Positions 46,200 through 54,352 are shown, numbered from the stretch's first letter. The stretch: 64,000 nucleotides of DNA from a virus (IMGVR_UViG_3300028025_006304:1-64000); one strand, 5' to 3'. The notes: generated by a model from the letters alone, not told the origin. Numbers and translations are program-made.

Positions 46200-47564
46200 T
46201 TATTTAAAGTGAACATTCTCGTGGAAATCTGGGTAGAGATCTGGGTGGTGATAGTAGTTGAGCATATCCTCTGCTACATAAATTGCTTGGGCACCTGAAA
46301 CTGTTATACCACGAGCACTCAATGCATCACCTACAAAGTGTACATTTGGGAACTTGGTAAGAGACAAGTTGCGGTAGTTTACAAGTGGTTCGGGTGATAG
46401 ATATTTTACCTCGGGAACGTAAATACCCCAATCGTCTTTTAATGTTGGGAATATTTTTTTCATGTCCTGGATAAAATCATCGATGTATTCAAAGTAGCCG
46501 CCAAATGCTTGAACTACTTCTTGTAACCCCATCCAATCAATTTGATGAGCAGATACTTCATTACCTTCAGATGTAGTTGATGGTTTACGAGATGGACTGT
46601 AATACAAACCAGTACTGTTTGCTTGTACTTTAGAAACCAATTCGCGCGACCAAGCAAATGGATCTTCGATACCATTGATCTCCATCAAAATGCCAAAATT
46701 GGTCATATCGTTTCGGTAACGCATATCTTTTTTAGCGTGACCATTGTAACTGTGATCACCATATGTTTCTTCTACAGCAACATAAGCAGCATTGTTATTT
46801 GTACAAAATGAGCGAAGTGAAACACCTTTATCTTCAAATTTGCGATACAACTTAAAGTCGTATGAAACATCGATTAGTTTCTGGAAGTGTTTTTGTGGTG
46901 CTTCAAATCGAACTCCAATTTGTACTGATTTTGGTTCGTCTGGGAGTTCATATTGGTTGGCTAATTCTTGAGCGAAATCGATACCTGATTTACCTACTGC
47001 AAAAATGAGTTCATCATATTTGAAATATCCATCAGGTTGCCCTTCCATTTCTATAAAAACTTGTTGAGTATCAAAGTTAATATCCTCTACTTTAGTTTCC
47101 CACACAAATTTAACACCTTTAGATACTAGATAATTATACCAATTCTTTCCAATCTCAGATAGGTAATCTGTACCTACGTGCCATACAGGAAATAATCGTA
47201 AACCAAAGTATGGTTTAATAAATTCTGGTTCTGTATCTGGATTTGAACATTGTACTTCCTCTGGTTTAGGGTGGAAACGCTTGAAATTAGTGATGACTTG
47301 ATCCATTAATTGCATTGCTTTTTCCTCACCACAATACTTAGATAACTGACCACCAATGGCTGTGTGGTATGTTAATTTACCATCTGACCATCCTCCAGCA
47401 CCTAAAAAACCTGTCATTACCTCTTCAGGTAAGCGGTTATATGGGTCTTTACCCATATCAATGATTGTGATTAGTTCACCAGGATATCCGCTATCAACAA
47501 GTTTAGTTGCAGCGTTAACTCCTGCTACACCTGCACCTACAATTACGATTTTCTTTTCCTTCAT
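46200..47564 (-). CDS. FAD-dependent oxidoreductase
   Basis: A 454-residue flavoprotein with GAGVAG (10-15), a GGWSDGKLTYHT segment near residues 56-68, an inner NAD/FAD-type strand (ELIFAVGKSGIDFA) and a C-terminal FAD loop (NVHFVGDALSARGITVSGAQ). It resembles the uncharacterised FAD-dependent dehydrogenases of COG2509. Why a phage carries it is unclear; redox or tRNA/nucleotide metabolism are possible. A terminator-like hairpin lies upstream. Confidence 0.8.
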   Translation of the reverse strand: MKEKKIVIVGAGVAGVNAATKLVDSGYPGELITIIDMGKDPYNRLPEEVMTGFLGAGGWSDGKLTYHTAIGGQLSKYCGEEKAMQLMDQVITNFKRFHPKPEEVQCSNPDTEPEFIKPYFGLRLFPVWHVGTDYLSEIGKNWYNYLVSKGVKFVWETKVEDINFDTQQVFIEMEGQPDGYFKYDELIFAVGKSGIDFAQELANQYELPDEPKSVQIGVRFEAPQKHFQKLIDVSYDFKLYRKFEDKGVSLRSFCTNNNAAYVAVEETYGDHSYNGHAKKDMRYRNDMTNFGILMEINGIEDPFAWSRELVSKVQANSTGLYYSPSRKPSTTSEGNEVSAHQIDWMGLQEVVQAFGGYFEYIDDFIQDMKKIFPTLKDDWGIYVPEVKYLSPEPLVNYRNLSLTKFPNVHFVGDALSARGITVSGAQAIYVAEDMLNYYHHPDLYPDFHENVHFK

Positions 47565-47595
47565 ATTTTTATTTGTTACGCGTTAAGATAATTAA

Positions 47596-47632
47596 AGAGA
47601 GCCGGGACTCAAAATTGAGGCCACAGCTCTCT
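47596..47632 (-). terminator. Terminator between cargo region and oxidoreductase
   Basis: An outer 7-bp stem (AGAGAGC with GCTCTCT) encloses a smaller CTCAA/TTGAG stem; the minus strand continues TTTAATT. It would end the long transcript of the 47.6-58.7 kb region. Confidence 0.6.
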
Positions 47633-47661
47633 GTAAATTGTTCTAAGCGACTGGCTATGAA

Positions 47662-47934
47662 TCAGTCTAAATGTATTTTGACTTTTAAGGTGTCTTCACC
47701 TTTCCAAGCCCTGTGCCATTTGTGACGCATCATAAATATACGCATTTCGGGTTCAAGGTCAAAAGGTAACTGATCATCAAATTGCAGTTTCCAACCTTTT
47801 CCTACCTCTAGAATCTCTATTGTACGATTCTCATCATCGCGGTGCCAGAGTAGTTCAATCGGATCTATATTATCGTCGAACTCTCTAATAATGTATTGTT
47901 CTGTAACCTCTAAATCTTTATACGGTTTTGTCAT
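47662..47934 (-). CDS. Small cupin-like conserved phage protein
   Basis: A 90-residue protein: DLEVTEQYIIREFDDNIDPI, LLWHRDDENRTIEILEVGKG, WKLQFDDQLPFDLEPEM, then HKWHRAWKGEDTLKVKI. The order of His and strands is cupin-like. I use ATG 47934, which overlaps the previous gene by 17 nt; the longer version would overlap it more. Common in marine T4-like phages; function unknown. Confidence 0.65.
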   Translation of the reverse strand: MTKPYKDLEVTEQYIIREFDDNIDPIELLWHRDDENRTIEILEVGKGWKLQFDDQLPFDLEPEMRIFMMRHKWHRAWKGEDTLKVKIHLD

Positions 47935-48343
47935 CTGTAAGGGGACCTCCAACAACCCAAGCATCACAAGTCCGAGCTGCTGCACATTTAAATTTTAAGA
48001 ATCTACAATATCCTAATTTACCGGCTTTAATTACATCAAATGGATCTTCGGTACCTTCATCATTACCTATTCCTTTAGCTATACAATCTAATGTTTTAGT
48101 TGTAATATCAAATGCAGCACAGTTACCACAGAGTGATGTTTTAGCTTCTTCTACAGAATCAAGCTTCCACATGTCTACTTTAGCTTGCCAGAATTTGTTA
48201 TTTGGTTCATTAGGATTTAATGGACCATAACCATATTCATTGATTGCCTTTTGTCTGTTTTGAAGGTTAAGTTCAATGTTTTGAGTTGGAGCTGGACATT
48301 TGTTTAGTTCAGCTTCACTTAGTATGTTGACTAGTTTTATCAT
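47918..48343 (-). CDS. Six-Cys protein with class I capsid leader
   Basis: A 141-residue protein. The first ten residues MIKLVNILSE end in Leu8-Ser9-Glu10 followed by Ala11. The C-terminal half has six Cys: LCGNCAAFD (72, 75), LDCIAKG (87), GYCRFLKFKC (113, 120) and RTCDAWVVGG (126). This order recalls high-potential iron-sulfur or zinc proteins. It is likely an internal capsid protein. Start overlaps the previous stop (ATGA). Confidence 0.75.
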   Translation of the reverse strand: MIKLVNILSEAELNKCPAPTQNIELNLQNRQKAINEYGYGPLNPNEPNNKFWQAKVDMWKLDSVEEAKTSLCGNCAAFDITTKTLDCIAKGIGNDEGTEDPFDVIKAGKLGYCRFLKFKCAAARTCDAWVVGGPLTDDKTV

Positions 48344-48657
48344 TTTTCTCTGATAAGTAATTCACCTAATACCTCTAAACGTCCAACTTCACGTTGAAAT
48401 TCGGTTTGAGTCATTCCTAGTGATATTTTCTTTAGGGTTTGATCAAATTCTTTTTTGGCTGCTTCTTTGTCAAATTTACCTTCAGCTGCTTTTTTATAAT
48501 ATGGGGCTTTTACTTTAAAGTGATGCCATGTTAATAGAGATAAACCGCCTTTTTCTTCAGCGTTTTCAGCAATTTTAGCTGCTCCTTTACCTCGTGTTAC
48601 AGCAAAATCCTCAAATGATTCTTTTGCTTCTTGTAGTATATCTAATAGATTAATCAT
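48340..48657 (-). CDS. Small protein with class I capsid leader
   Basis: A 105-residue protein. ATG 48657, one base after the previous stop, gives MINLLDILQEAKESF with Leu8-Gln9-Glu10 then Ala11; a longer start would overlap the previous gene by over 100 nt. The remainder (LLTWHHFKVKAPYYKKAAEG, EFDQTLKKISLGMTQTEF) is helical and basic. Probably packaged; function unknown. Confidence 0.72.
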   Translation of the reverse strand: MINLLDILQEAKESFEDFAVTRGKGAAKIAENAEEKGGLSLLTWHHFKVKAPYYKKAAEGKFDKEAAKKEFDQTLKKISLGMTQTEFQREVGRLEVLGELLIREK

Positions 48658-48658
48658 A

Positions 48659-49495
48659 TCACCAAAATCCTGTAAAATTTGATTTAAGACCCAATAACTT
48701 TGCGTATCTTGGGAGCCTACATGACCAGAATGATGCTTTTGTTTTGTCTTTTTTATTTTTACAATCGTGGCGGGCCGCAAATGCTCTACGTGCCTCTGGA
48801 TTGTTTATCTTAGCTGATAAACCTGAAGTATCACCAAATGATACTTTTTTAATCTTTTTAGTGCGTGGGTCGCGAACGTAAACATAGAATTTTTTAGAGC
48901 CACCGCGTTTTGGTTTGCCAATTGGGGGTGTTTTCTTTTTTTTATCTGCTTCTTCTAATTTTTTAGAGATTTTGTATAATCCCATTGACTCCATTCGCTC
49001 TAAACCATTTAAAGATACATTATTTACAGTTAAATTATTGTTTCCTACATTTAGACTTTTCATTTGATTAGGAGCTAACATTTTAGAAAAGGTTGGAATT
49101 GCTTTAAACCTATCTAAAAGTTTATTATTTTCAAAAGTAAGCGTAATTTCGTGGGTATTTTTTTTATCTGCTTCTTCTAATTCAATTTCTTCCATTATGA
49201 AATCTAATGGAACTTTTTTACCTTCGTATAAACCAAAATGACCTAAATCTGTTTCAGTTAGTATCTCTAAATCATCTCCTTGTACCTCAATGATGTTGCG
49301 GCTGTATAAAGCGCGTGCTTCTGCCCATAAATTGAAATAGCTTTCCGAGCCTGCACGATATACGTGCTCTGTAAGAGGTCGTGCGTTATCTAAGTGATAT
49401 TTCAACCCCTCGGAAAGGATTGCTTTTGGGGCTACACTTTCGTTTAGCACCACTGGTCTTTTTGAATCGCAAGTATTGCAGCCGCAGTCACACAT
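48659..49495 (-). CDS. Multidomain cargo protein, two LEE-A boundaries
   Basis: A 278-residue protein. It starts with a Cys-rich MCDCGCNTCDSKRPVVLNES and has LNE (17-19), LSE (27-29), LEE-A (106-108) and LEE-A (180-182); the last two are both followed by ADKK. They separate three segments: an N-terminal helical domain, a small beta domain, and a basic C-terminal domain (FYVYVRDPRTKKIKKVSFGD, RRAFAARHDCKNKKDKTK, FWSCRLPRYAK). That last domain is shared with other phage virion polyproteins. Likely cut by the prohead protease. Confidence 0.72.
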   Translation of the reverse strand: MCDCGCNTCDSKRPVVLNESVAPKAILSEGLKYHLDNARPLTEHVYRAGSESYFNLWAEARALYSRNIIEVQGDDLEILTETDLGHFGLYEGKKVPLDFIMEEIELEEADKKNTHEITLTFENNKLLDRFKAIPTFSKMLAPNQMKSLNVGNNNLTVNNVSLNGLERMESMGLYKISKKLEEADKKKKTPPIGKPKRGGSKKFYVYVRDPRTKKIKKVSFGDTSGLSAKINNPEARRAFAARHDCKNKKDKTKASFWSCRLPRYAKLLGLKSNFTGFW

Positions 49496-49496
49496 A

Positions 49497-50471
49497 TTAT
49501 TTAAATAATCTAGGGAAGTTCATACCTAATTCAGAAGAAGAAACATAAACACCGTTTAATATTCTTTCACTATCTATATTATCTACTACAGTATCATTCA
49601 TAACATAGAATTTACCTTGTCCGTTTTCGCTTACGTTAAGTACATATCCTACGTCTTTACCCATTCTAGGTTTTTTTAGCAATTTAGTTTTTAAAATTTG
49701 CTTAAGCAATTTACCTGCACCTTCTTGGGGGCTGGCAGTTGGTGCTAAATCTAATCTAGAATATAAAGAATCAATACGCTTGTATAAAGGTTCAAACGCA
49801 TCTATGTCTCTTAATTGTTTGTTTTTCTCAAACATAGACATAATTTCGAAAGCTGGAAGTATATCGTTTCCTTTAAAGTTACCTGCGTTGATTGTAACAT
49901 CAGATTCTTCATCGAATTTGCTAAATAAAGTTAAAATTGCTATTACACTATTTAGTAATGCTATATTTGCTTTATCGCCTGCAAATTTACCTAAGGTAAT
50001 ATTAGAGGTATCGTATGATTTAATTTCGCATCCAAAACCATCAATGGTTAAATCCGGATCTTCTCCTTTTCTAGAATCGGTAACGTTGTGTTTATTAACG
50101 TTAAATTCAAAAGCCCAGTAAGTAGCAATTTCTCCTTTACCAGCACCTGCTGTTGGGATATCGCTGTCTTTTTTAAGTGGGAGGATTGGATATAAAATTT
50201 TCCAAATTTCTTCGTCTTTACCACCTAAATTAAAATCTTCACCTAGTTCTAAAGGAGTATTACAATCCGGAATTTTTTCACCTTCTTTTAAACCTAAAGC
50301 TTTACGAATCCTAACATTATAGTCTACTTGTGCCTCGTTAATAATAATTTCACCCATAAAATCTTCGGCTAGTTCAAATAACATAGCTTTATCTTTTGGG
50401 TCATTAATATCAGGGTATCCTTTTGGGAACTTCCAAGCTACACTTTTGATGAATTTATCTAATTGATTCAT
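49497..50471 (-). CDS. Possible PD-(D/E)XK nuclease, cargo-region protein
   Basis: A 324-residue protein. GKGEIATYWAFEF (111-123) is followed by EDPDLTIDGFGCEIKSYD: Pro139-Asp140 and Glu149-Ile150-Lys151 fit a PD-(D/E)XK active site. The first 46 residues end INE-A (44-46), a candidate protease cut. The C-terminal part (VLNVSENGQGKFYVMND) is beta-rich. It might be a packaged nuclease; catalysis is inferred only from the motif. Overlaps the previous gene by one base. Confidence 0.6.
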   Translation of the reverse strand: MNQLDKFIKSVAWKFPKGYPDINDPKDKAMLFELAEDFMGEIIINEAQVDYNVRIRKALGLKEGEKIPDCNTPLELGEDFNLGGKDEEIWKILYPILPLKKDSDIPTAGAGKGEIATYWAFEFNVNKHNVTDSRKGEDPDLTIDGFGCEIKSYDTSNITLGKFAGDKANIALLNSVIAILTLFSKFDEESDVTINAGNFKGNDILPAFEIMSMFEKNKQLRDIDAFEPLYKRIDSLYSRLDLAPTASPQEGAGKLLKQILKTKLLKKPRMGKDVGYVLNVSENGQGKFYVMNDTVVDNIDSERILNGVYVSSSELGMNFPRLFK

Positions 50472-50914
50472 TATACTTCGGGTTCTGCTGCTGGTTCTTC
50501 TACTGGTGTTTCTGGAGTTGCTGTTTCAGCTCCTTCCGCCGGTGCTTCTGCTTTGCTTCCGTAACGTAATATACGAGAGATAGATTCGCAAGCCGACTCT
50601 TCTTCGTTCAAATTAAGTAGATAGTATTTTTTACCTTCTACTTGAGCAATCCAGCTTTTGGGTGTGTAAATAAGATAAAAATCTTGTCCGTTTTTTAGAT
50701 TGATACGGAATGTTGTAGGACGAGGAGCAACCCAATCAATTGAGGCTAAAAAGTAGTCAAAATCTGGAGATAATAGATCTACTATAACCGCTTTAAGTTC
50801 TGGGAATTTTGTTAGCTCATCGTATTCGGCAGCAGCAACGTTAGCCTTGAGTCTGCCTCTATAGACATCCTTGGTTAACGTTCTGATTTTGGCTACGAGT
50901 TCTTCACGAGTCAT
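50471..50914 (-). CDS. Conserved phage protein with acidic low-complexity tail
   Basis: A 147-residue protein with helical then beta segments (LLSPDFDYFLASIDWVAPRP, FRINLKNGQDFYLIYTPKSW) and a Pro/Glu/Ala-rich tail from residue ~122. It has no typical leader. TAATG to the nuclease-like gene. Function unknown. Confidence 0.65.
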   Translation of the reverse strand: MTREELVAKIRTLTKDVYRGRLKANVAAAEYDELTKFPELKAVIVDLLSPDFDYFLASIDWVAPRPTTFRINLKNGQDFYLIYTPKSWIAQVEGKKYYLLNLNEEESACESISRILRYGSKAEAPAEGAETATPETPVEEPAAEPEV

Positions 50915-52083
50915 TATCCTCTAGCTTTTTGTTTTGCGGTTGGACCTTTACCACCACCTTTTGCTTTATATGAAGCTACAGCGCCAGCAATTGCTTTAGC
51001 GGCTTTTTCTGATTTGCCTCCTTTTTTAAGTTTACCAACAAGTTTTTCGAATGATTCGTCTAATTCAGCTGTTGCTTTTTTAAAGTAGCCTTTTGGTAAA
51101 CCTTCTGATACAGTACCCATAAATGCTCTAGCTTCGTCTTCGTCTGTAAATATTTTTTCTTTTTTACCGTCCATAGTACGGTAAGTAACAATCCAAAAAC
51201 GACCTTCTGGTTCTAGACTAGCGAGTTCGTTATGTCCTAAGTTACCTTCTTCGATTTCGTCTTCTAGAGGTTCAGAAGGAATATTTGGGATAATATCTTC
51301 ACCCGTAGCAACACCTACCATTGCATCGATTTCTGGTTCTTTTAATTCGAACTCAAGATAATGCTTAGCGCTAGAAACCATATTTTTAGCTGTGGTAATT
51401 TTTGCTTGCCACCATGCTGGGAAATCTACTTCACCTTCACCTTCAAATTGATCTACCATCTGGTAAAGTTCCATAGCGTATTTTCCAATACGATATAGTT
51501 CGCTTTTGATCATGTGTGGTTCGTCGTCTTCGTGGCCTAAGTCTAAATCCTCACCCAAACCTAAAGGTTTTCCTTCGTCATCATATGACATAGGAATTTC
51601 ATCTTCATCATCTAATTGAGCTTGGTCTGGGTTATAATCTTCGCCTACCATTTTACCACCAATATACTCTTCGTAATCAACAATAAAATCATCTTCACTG
51701 TAATCAACATATCCTTCTACCCCATTGAGGCGAATATCGTTAACTAATGATTTAACATAAGTAGCCCAATCTCTATCTTCAGGACCCTCCTTTAATTCAA
51801 TGCCTCTACCCTTAAGGATATCTGCTTTGGTCACTTTGCCATCGCCAGTTAAATCAGGAAATGATTTTTTCTTTTCGTTCATTAAGGCTGCTCTAACTAG
51901 TTCTTTTAGATTTGATTTTTCCATTTCAGATTCTGCTACTTTTTTTGCTATGTTTGTGGCGCGACCATACATTACTTTCTCAGCGTCTGGACCATAACGC
52001 TTAACAAGACTATGCTTGTTTTTTTTCATCTTTTGGATGACGTCTTCGCGTTTGGCGAGTTCGGCTGAAGAAAGTTTTGCCAT
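50914..52083 (-). CDS. Multidomain cargo protein with EF-hand-like loop
   Basis: A 389-residue protein. Residues 13-40 carry a helix QKMKKNKHSLVKRYGPDAEK. An internal copy of a class II leader starts at Met54 (MEKSNLKELVRAALMNE). DLTGDGKVTKADIL (77-90) matches a calcium-binding dockerin/EF-hand loop, followed by LKE-G (97-99). A long acidic region follows, then a domain with FWIVTYRTMDGKKEKIFTD, and a Lys/Gly-rich C-terminal tail (~345-389). The arrangement suggests processing into two or more parts. Confidence 0.68.
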   Translation of the reverse strand: MAKLSSAELAKREDVIQKMKKNKHSLVKRYGPDAEKVMYGRATNIAKKVAESEMEKSNLKELVRAALMNEKKKSFPDLTGDGKVTKADILKGRGIELKEGPEDRDWATYVKSLVNDIRLNGVEGYVDYSEDDFIVDYEEYIGGKMVGEDYNPDQAQLDDEDEIPMSYDDEGKPLGLGEDLDLGHEDDEPHMIKSELYRIGKYAMELYQMVDQFEGEGEVDFPAWWQAKITTAKNMVSSAKHYLEFELKEPEIDAMVGVATGEDIIPNIPSEPLEDEIEEGNLGHNELASLEPEGRFWIVTYRTMDGKKEKIFTDEDEARAFMGTVSEGLPKGYFKKATAELDESFEKLVGKLKKGGKSEKAAKAIAGAVASYKAKGGGKGPTAKQKARG

Positions 52084-52084
52084 T

Positions 52085-52258
52085 TTACTTTTGCTTGTCT
52101 TCTGCAGTAGATGCCTTGCGGTATTCTGTTGCTAGTTTTTTAAGCTCACCTGCTGCTTTACGAGCACGTCCGTGTGCTGCTTTAGCTGTTTTGTGGTGTT
52201 CGATAGTTAGGGTTTCTAAAACCGCTACCATTTTGTCGTGTAGTTCTTGTGATGTCAT
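52085..52258 (-). CDS. Histone H1-like (Hc1-type) DNA-binding protein
   Basis: A 57-residue protein, ATG at 52258, TAA at 52085. MTSQELHDKMVAVLETLTIE is followed by KTAKAAHGRARKAAGELKKL and EYRKAST, a Lys/Arg/Ala helix resembling the Hc1 family of histone H1-like proteins common in Bacteroidota (KAAGxRARKxxxELKKL). It would compact DNA. It starts 9 nt after the acidic protein gene and ends just before the next start. Similarity is by eye, so moderate confidence in family. Confidence 0.65.
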   Translation of the reverse strand: MTSQELHDKMVAVLETLTIEHHKTAKAAHGRARKAAGELKKLATEYRKASTAEDKQK

Positions 52259-52267
52259 ATCTTTTAT

Positions 52268-52906
52268 TTATTTAATTTTATTCCAAAGTGGGAAAGCTAA
52301 ACCTTCGTTTAATTTTTCTCCGGCTTTTTTTCCTTTTTCGTATTCGTATCTTTCGTCGTCGCCAACGTATTTTTCTTCTTGATCTTCAACCTCGTCTACT
52401 TTTGCTCTTGTTGGCTCGTCTCCTGCAACTACAAAGTCGCGAGTAAAGAATGTGATTGTATTACCAACCTGAGTGATAAATTTTTGATCACCAAATTCTT
52501 CTGCTTGTGCTCTTAGAGTTTCAAGTGTGTCAAGAATTTTTCTTGTTTCGTTTGGAAGTGAAGATAAAGAAACGATTTTCTTGTCTACTACGATCGAGTC
52601 ATTTTTTTCTTCTCCACCGTCTGTAGTTTCTGCTTCAGCGTCTACTTCAATATCTGTTTCTTCTTCGTCTCCTTTAGCTTCTGCTAGATAAGGATCAACT
52701 GCAGTTCCAGTGATACGAGCTAAGATTTCTTCAGCTGATTCTTCTTCGTCGGCTTCGTCTAGATTAGCGATCATTTCGTCTAGATCTTCTTCGTATAGAT
52801 CATCGTACATACCACCTAAAGCAGCATCGTCGTCTTGAGCATTAGTAAAGTCTGCTTCTGATAGGTAAGCAGCCTTGATCATTTCTTTTAAGTCGGATTT
52901 TTTCAT
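52268..52906 (-). CDS. Acidic internal capsid protein with class II leader
   Basis: A 212-residue protein, very acidic at ~18-110. The leader MKKSDLKEMIKAAYLSE ends in L-S-E (15-17) before Ala. Further matching sites, NLDE-A (near 50), YLAE-A (near 74) and KLNE-G (near 202), suggest repeated cutting, leaving acidic peptides and a core (SSLPNETRKILDTLETLRAQ, FITQVGNTITFFTRDF). T4 internal peptides arise similarly from core proteins. Confidence 0.72.
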   Translation of the reverse strand: MKKSDLKEMIKAAYLSEADFTNAQDDDAALGGMYDDLYEEDLDEMIANLDEADEEESAEEILARITGTAVDPYLAEAKGDEEETDIEVDAEAETTDGGEEKNDSIVVDKKIVSLSSLPNETRKILDTLETLRAQAEEFGDQKFITQVGNTITFFTRDFVVAGDEPTRAKVDEVEDQEEKYVGDDERYEYEKGKKAGEKLNEGLAFPLWNKIK

Positions 52907-52927
52907 TGCAATGAATTTGAGTATATG

Positions 52928-52937
52928 TTATAAATAT
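52928..52937 (-). promoter_or_regulatory. ATATTTATAA intergenic motif
   Basis: Ends 21 nt before the ATG at 52906, the same spacing as at 5963, 9947 and 44243. Confidence 0.4.
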
Positions 52938-52941
52938 GTGT

Positions 52942-53223
52942 TTATTTCCTAAAGCGTACTTTGGCCTTAGGTGTGTTCGATACAAACTGTTTACCTTTTT
53001 TACTACCAGCTACTTTTTTTCTTGCGGTAGCTGCTCTTTGTGCTTTAGTTAAGCGTTGTGCTTTTGCTTTTGGTAAGCAACGTGTTGTTGCTTGACCTTT
53101 TTTCATCGTACCACAAGGACCTGTTATATTACCTGCAGTATCAATACGCACCCAGTTCTCTTTTTTGAACCAATCGCGTAGCGATTCTGTGATTATCTCT
53201 TGTAGACGTTCTTGGGTTATCAT
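52942..53223 (-). CDS. Small basic protein with capsid leader
   Basis: A 93-residue, strongly basic protein. The leader MITQERLQEIITE ends in I-T-E (11-13) before Ser. The body carries WVRIDTAGNITGPCGTMKKG, TTRCLPKAKAQRLTKAQRAA and RKKVAGSKKGK. This motif set recurs in marine phage polyproteins. A DNA-bound internal protein is plausible. ATGA-coupled. Confidence 0.7.
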   Translation of the reverse strand: MITQERLQEIITESLRDWFKKENWVRIDTAGNITGPCGTMKKGQATTRCLPKAKAQRLTKAQRAATARKKVAGSKKGKQFVSNTPKAKVRFRK

Positions 53224-53906
53224 CCCTTCATTTGCCCTTTACATACTTTAACAGCACGGCCTGAAAGATAGGCGGATGATTTCTCACCAGCAGCCATTCT
53301 TTTCTTAATATATGCTTTACCTTTTGGGCAAAGTTCCTCGTAGATAACACTTTCACCTAAACGTGATGTTTTTGCTTCATCTAAATCCTGGATGATTTTA
53401 TTTAGGATTCTACTCATTGTATCCGGAGTAAGACCAGGTGTTTCACCTTTTGGATTTTCGGGTGATACTAGTTGTGGAGAGTAACCTACTTCTTCTTTAA
53501 TTTCGACGTTTGGGTCAAGAGCTCTATAGGCGTCTTCAAGGGCTTTTTTTAAGATATTAATAGCAGGTGTATTATCTCTATTTTTAGAAAAAATTTGAGC
53601 TGCTAATTTAGCCGCTAAAGTTTCAATTTGCTTTTTTGGAACTAGAAGAGTCTCATCTACTTGCTCACCTCCACCAACTAAATCGTTGTAATCTTCCATT
53701 GAAAGAAGACCTCTCAATTTAACTGCCTCAATAGCGCGTTCAGTTACATTGTGAAGGTCCATATCTGTTTTAGCATCTTCTCTAGCGTATTCTAACATAC
53801 GAATAAAGAGAGGAACATCCATAGCGATTATATCGGTTGGATCTTCTTGTTGAGCTTCTCCCATTGGTTTAGAGAAAAACTCTTGTACTCTTTTTAGGTC
53901 TTCCAT
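53220..53906 (-). CDS. Two-domain cargo protein
   Basis: A 228-residue protein. The N-terminus MEDLKRVQEFFSKPMGEAQQ has M-G-E (15-17) before Ala. A helical domain (DVPLFIRMLEYAREDAKTDM) spans ~25-135. Then LDE-A (175-177) and LGE-S (183-185) precede a small basic domain (CPKGKAYIKKRMAAGEKSSA, YLSGRAVKVCKG), also common as a cassette in marine T4-like phages. Probably split at the linker. Confidence 0.7.
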   Translation of the reverse strand: MEDLKRVQEFFSKPMGEAQQEDPTDIIAMDVPLFIRMLEYAREDAKTDMDLHNVTERAIEAVKLRGLLSMEDYNDLVGGGEQVDETLLVPKKQIETLAAKLAAQIFSKNRDNTPAINILKKALEDAYRALDPNVEIKEEVGYSPQLVSPENPKGETPGLTPDTMSRILNKIIQDLDEAKTSRLGESVIYEELCPKGKAYIKKRMAAGEKSSAYLSGRAVKVCKGQMKG

Positions 53907-54352
53907 TATTTGGCAAATTTAATACGTGGGTAGTAATCTCTTTCTCCTGGATCGTAATCGTATCCAGAATCGGATTGATCTCGGTCTACTTTGTAACCTT
54001 TACTTTCAGCCCATTTGATCATTTCTTCAAATGTATCATCGCTAATATCATCTTTACGGTAGATGGTTATACCATACATGTTAATAGCTGCTCTGTCTCC
54101 AAATTTTTTTTTAAATTCTTTTTCAAGAGAACTATTATCTACAGATTCACCTAATGTTGAATCAACTTTACTCATGCTATTAGTGATGAAATTACGCATT
54201 TTATCGAGGTACGCGGCTGCATCAGCACCGTTGGCGTCTTTTAAATAACCAATGATTATATCCAAATATTCATCGTATTTAGATCTATTTTCTTCAATAC
54301 CGGCCTCGGCTAGATATCGTTTTTTGTTCCATTTGGCTACGTCAAAGCTCAT
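53906..54352 (-). CDS. Small protein with capsid leader
   Basis: A 148-residue protein. ATG at 54352 is preferred to a TTG three codons before. MSFDVAKWNKKRYLAE ends L-A-E (14-16) before Ala. A second site TLGE-S lies near residue 69, separating an N-terminal helix from an alpha/beta domain (FGDRAAINMYGITIYRKDD, YKVDRDQSDSGYDYD). Unknown function. Confidence 0.7.
   Translation of the reverse strand: MSFDVAKWNKKRYLAEAGIEENRSKYDEYLDIIIGYLKDANGADAAAYLDKMRNFITNSMSKVDSTLGESVDNSSLEKEFKKKFGDRAAINMYGITIYRKDDISDDTFEEMIKWAESKGYKVDRDQSDSGYDYDPGERDYYPRIKFAK

Noticed and set aside
48658-48780. Longer start for the gene at 48340
   Set aside because: It would overlap the preceding gene by 122 nt; ATG 48657 lies one base after that stop and gives a matching leader.
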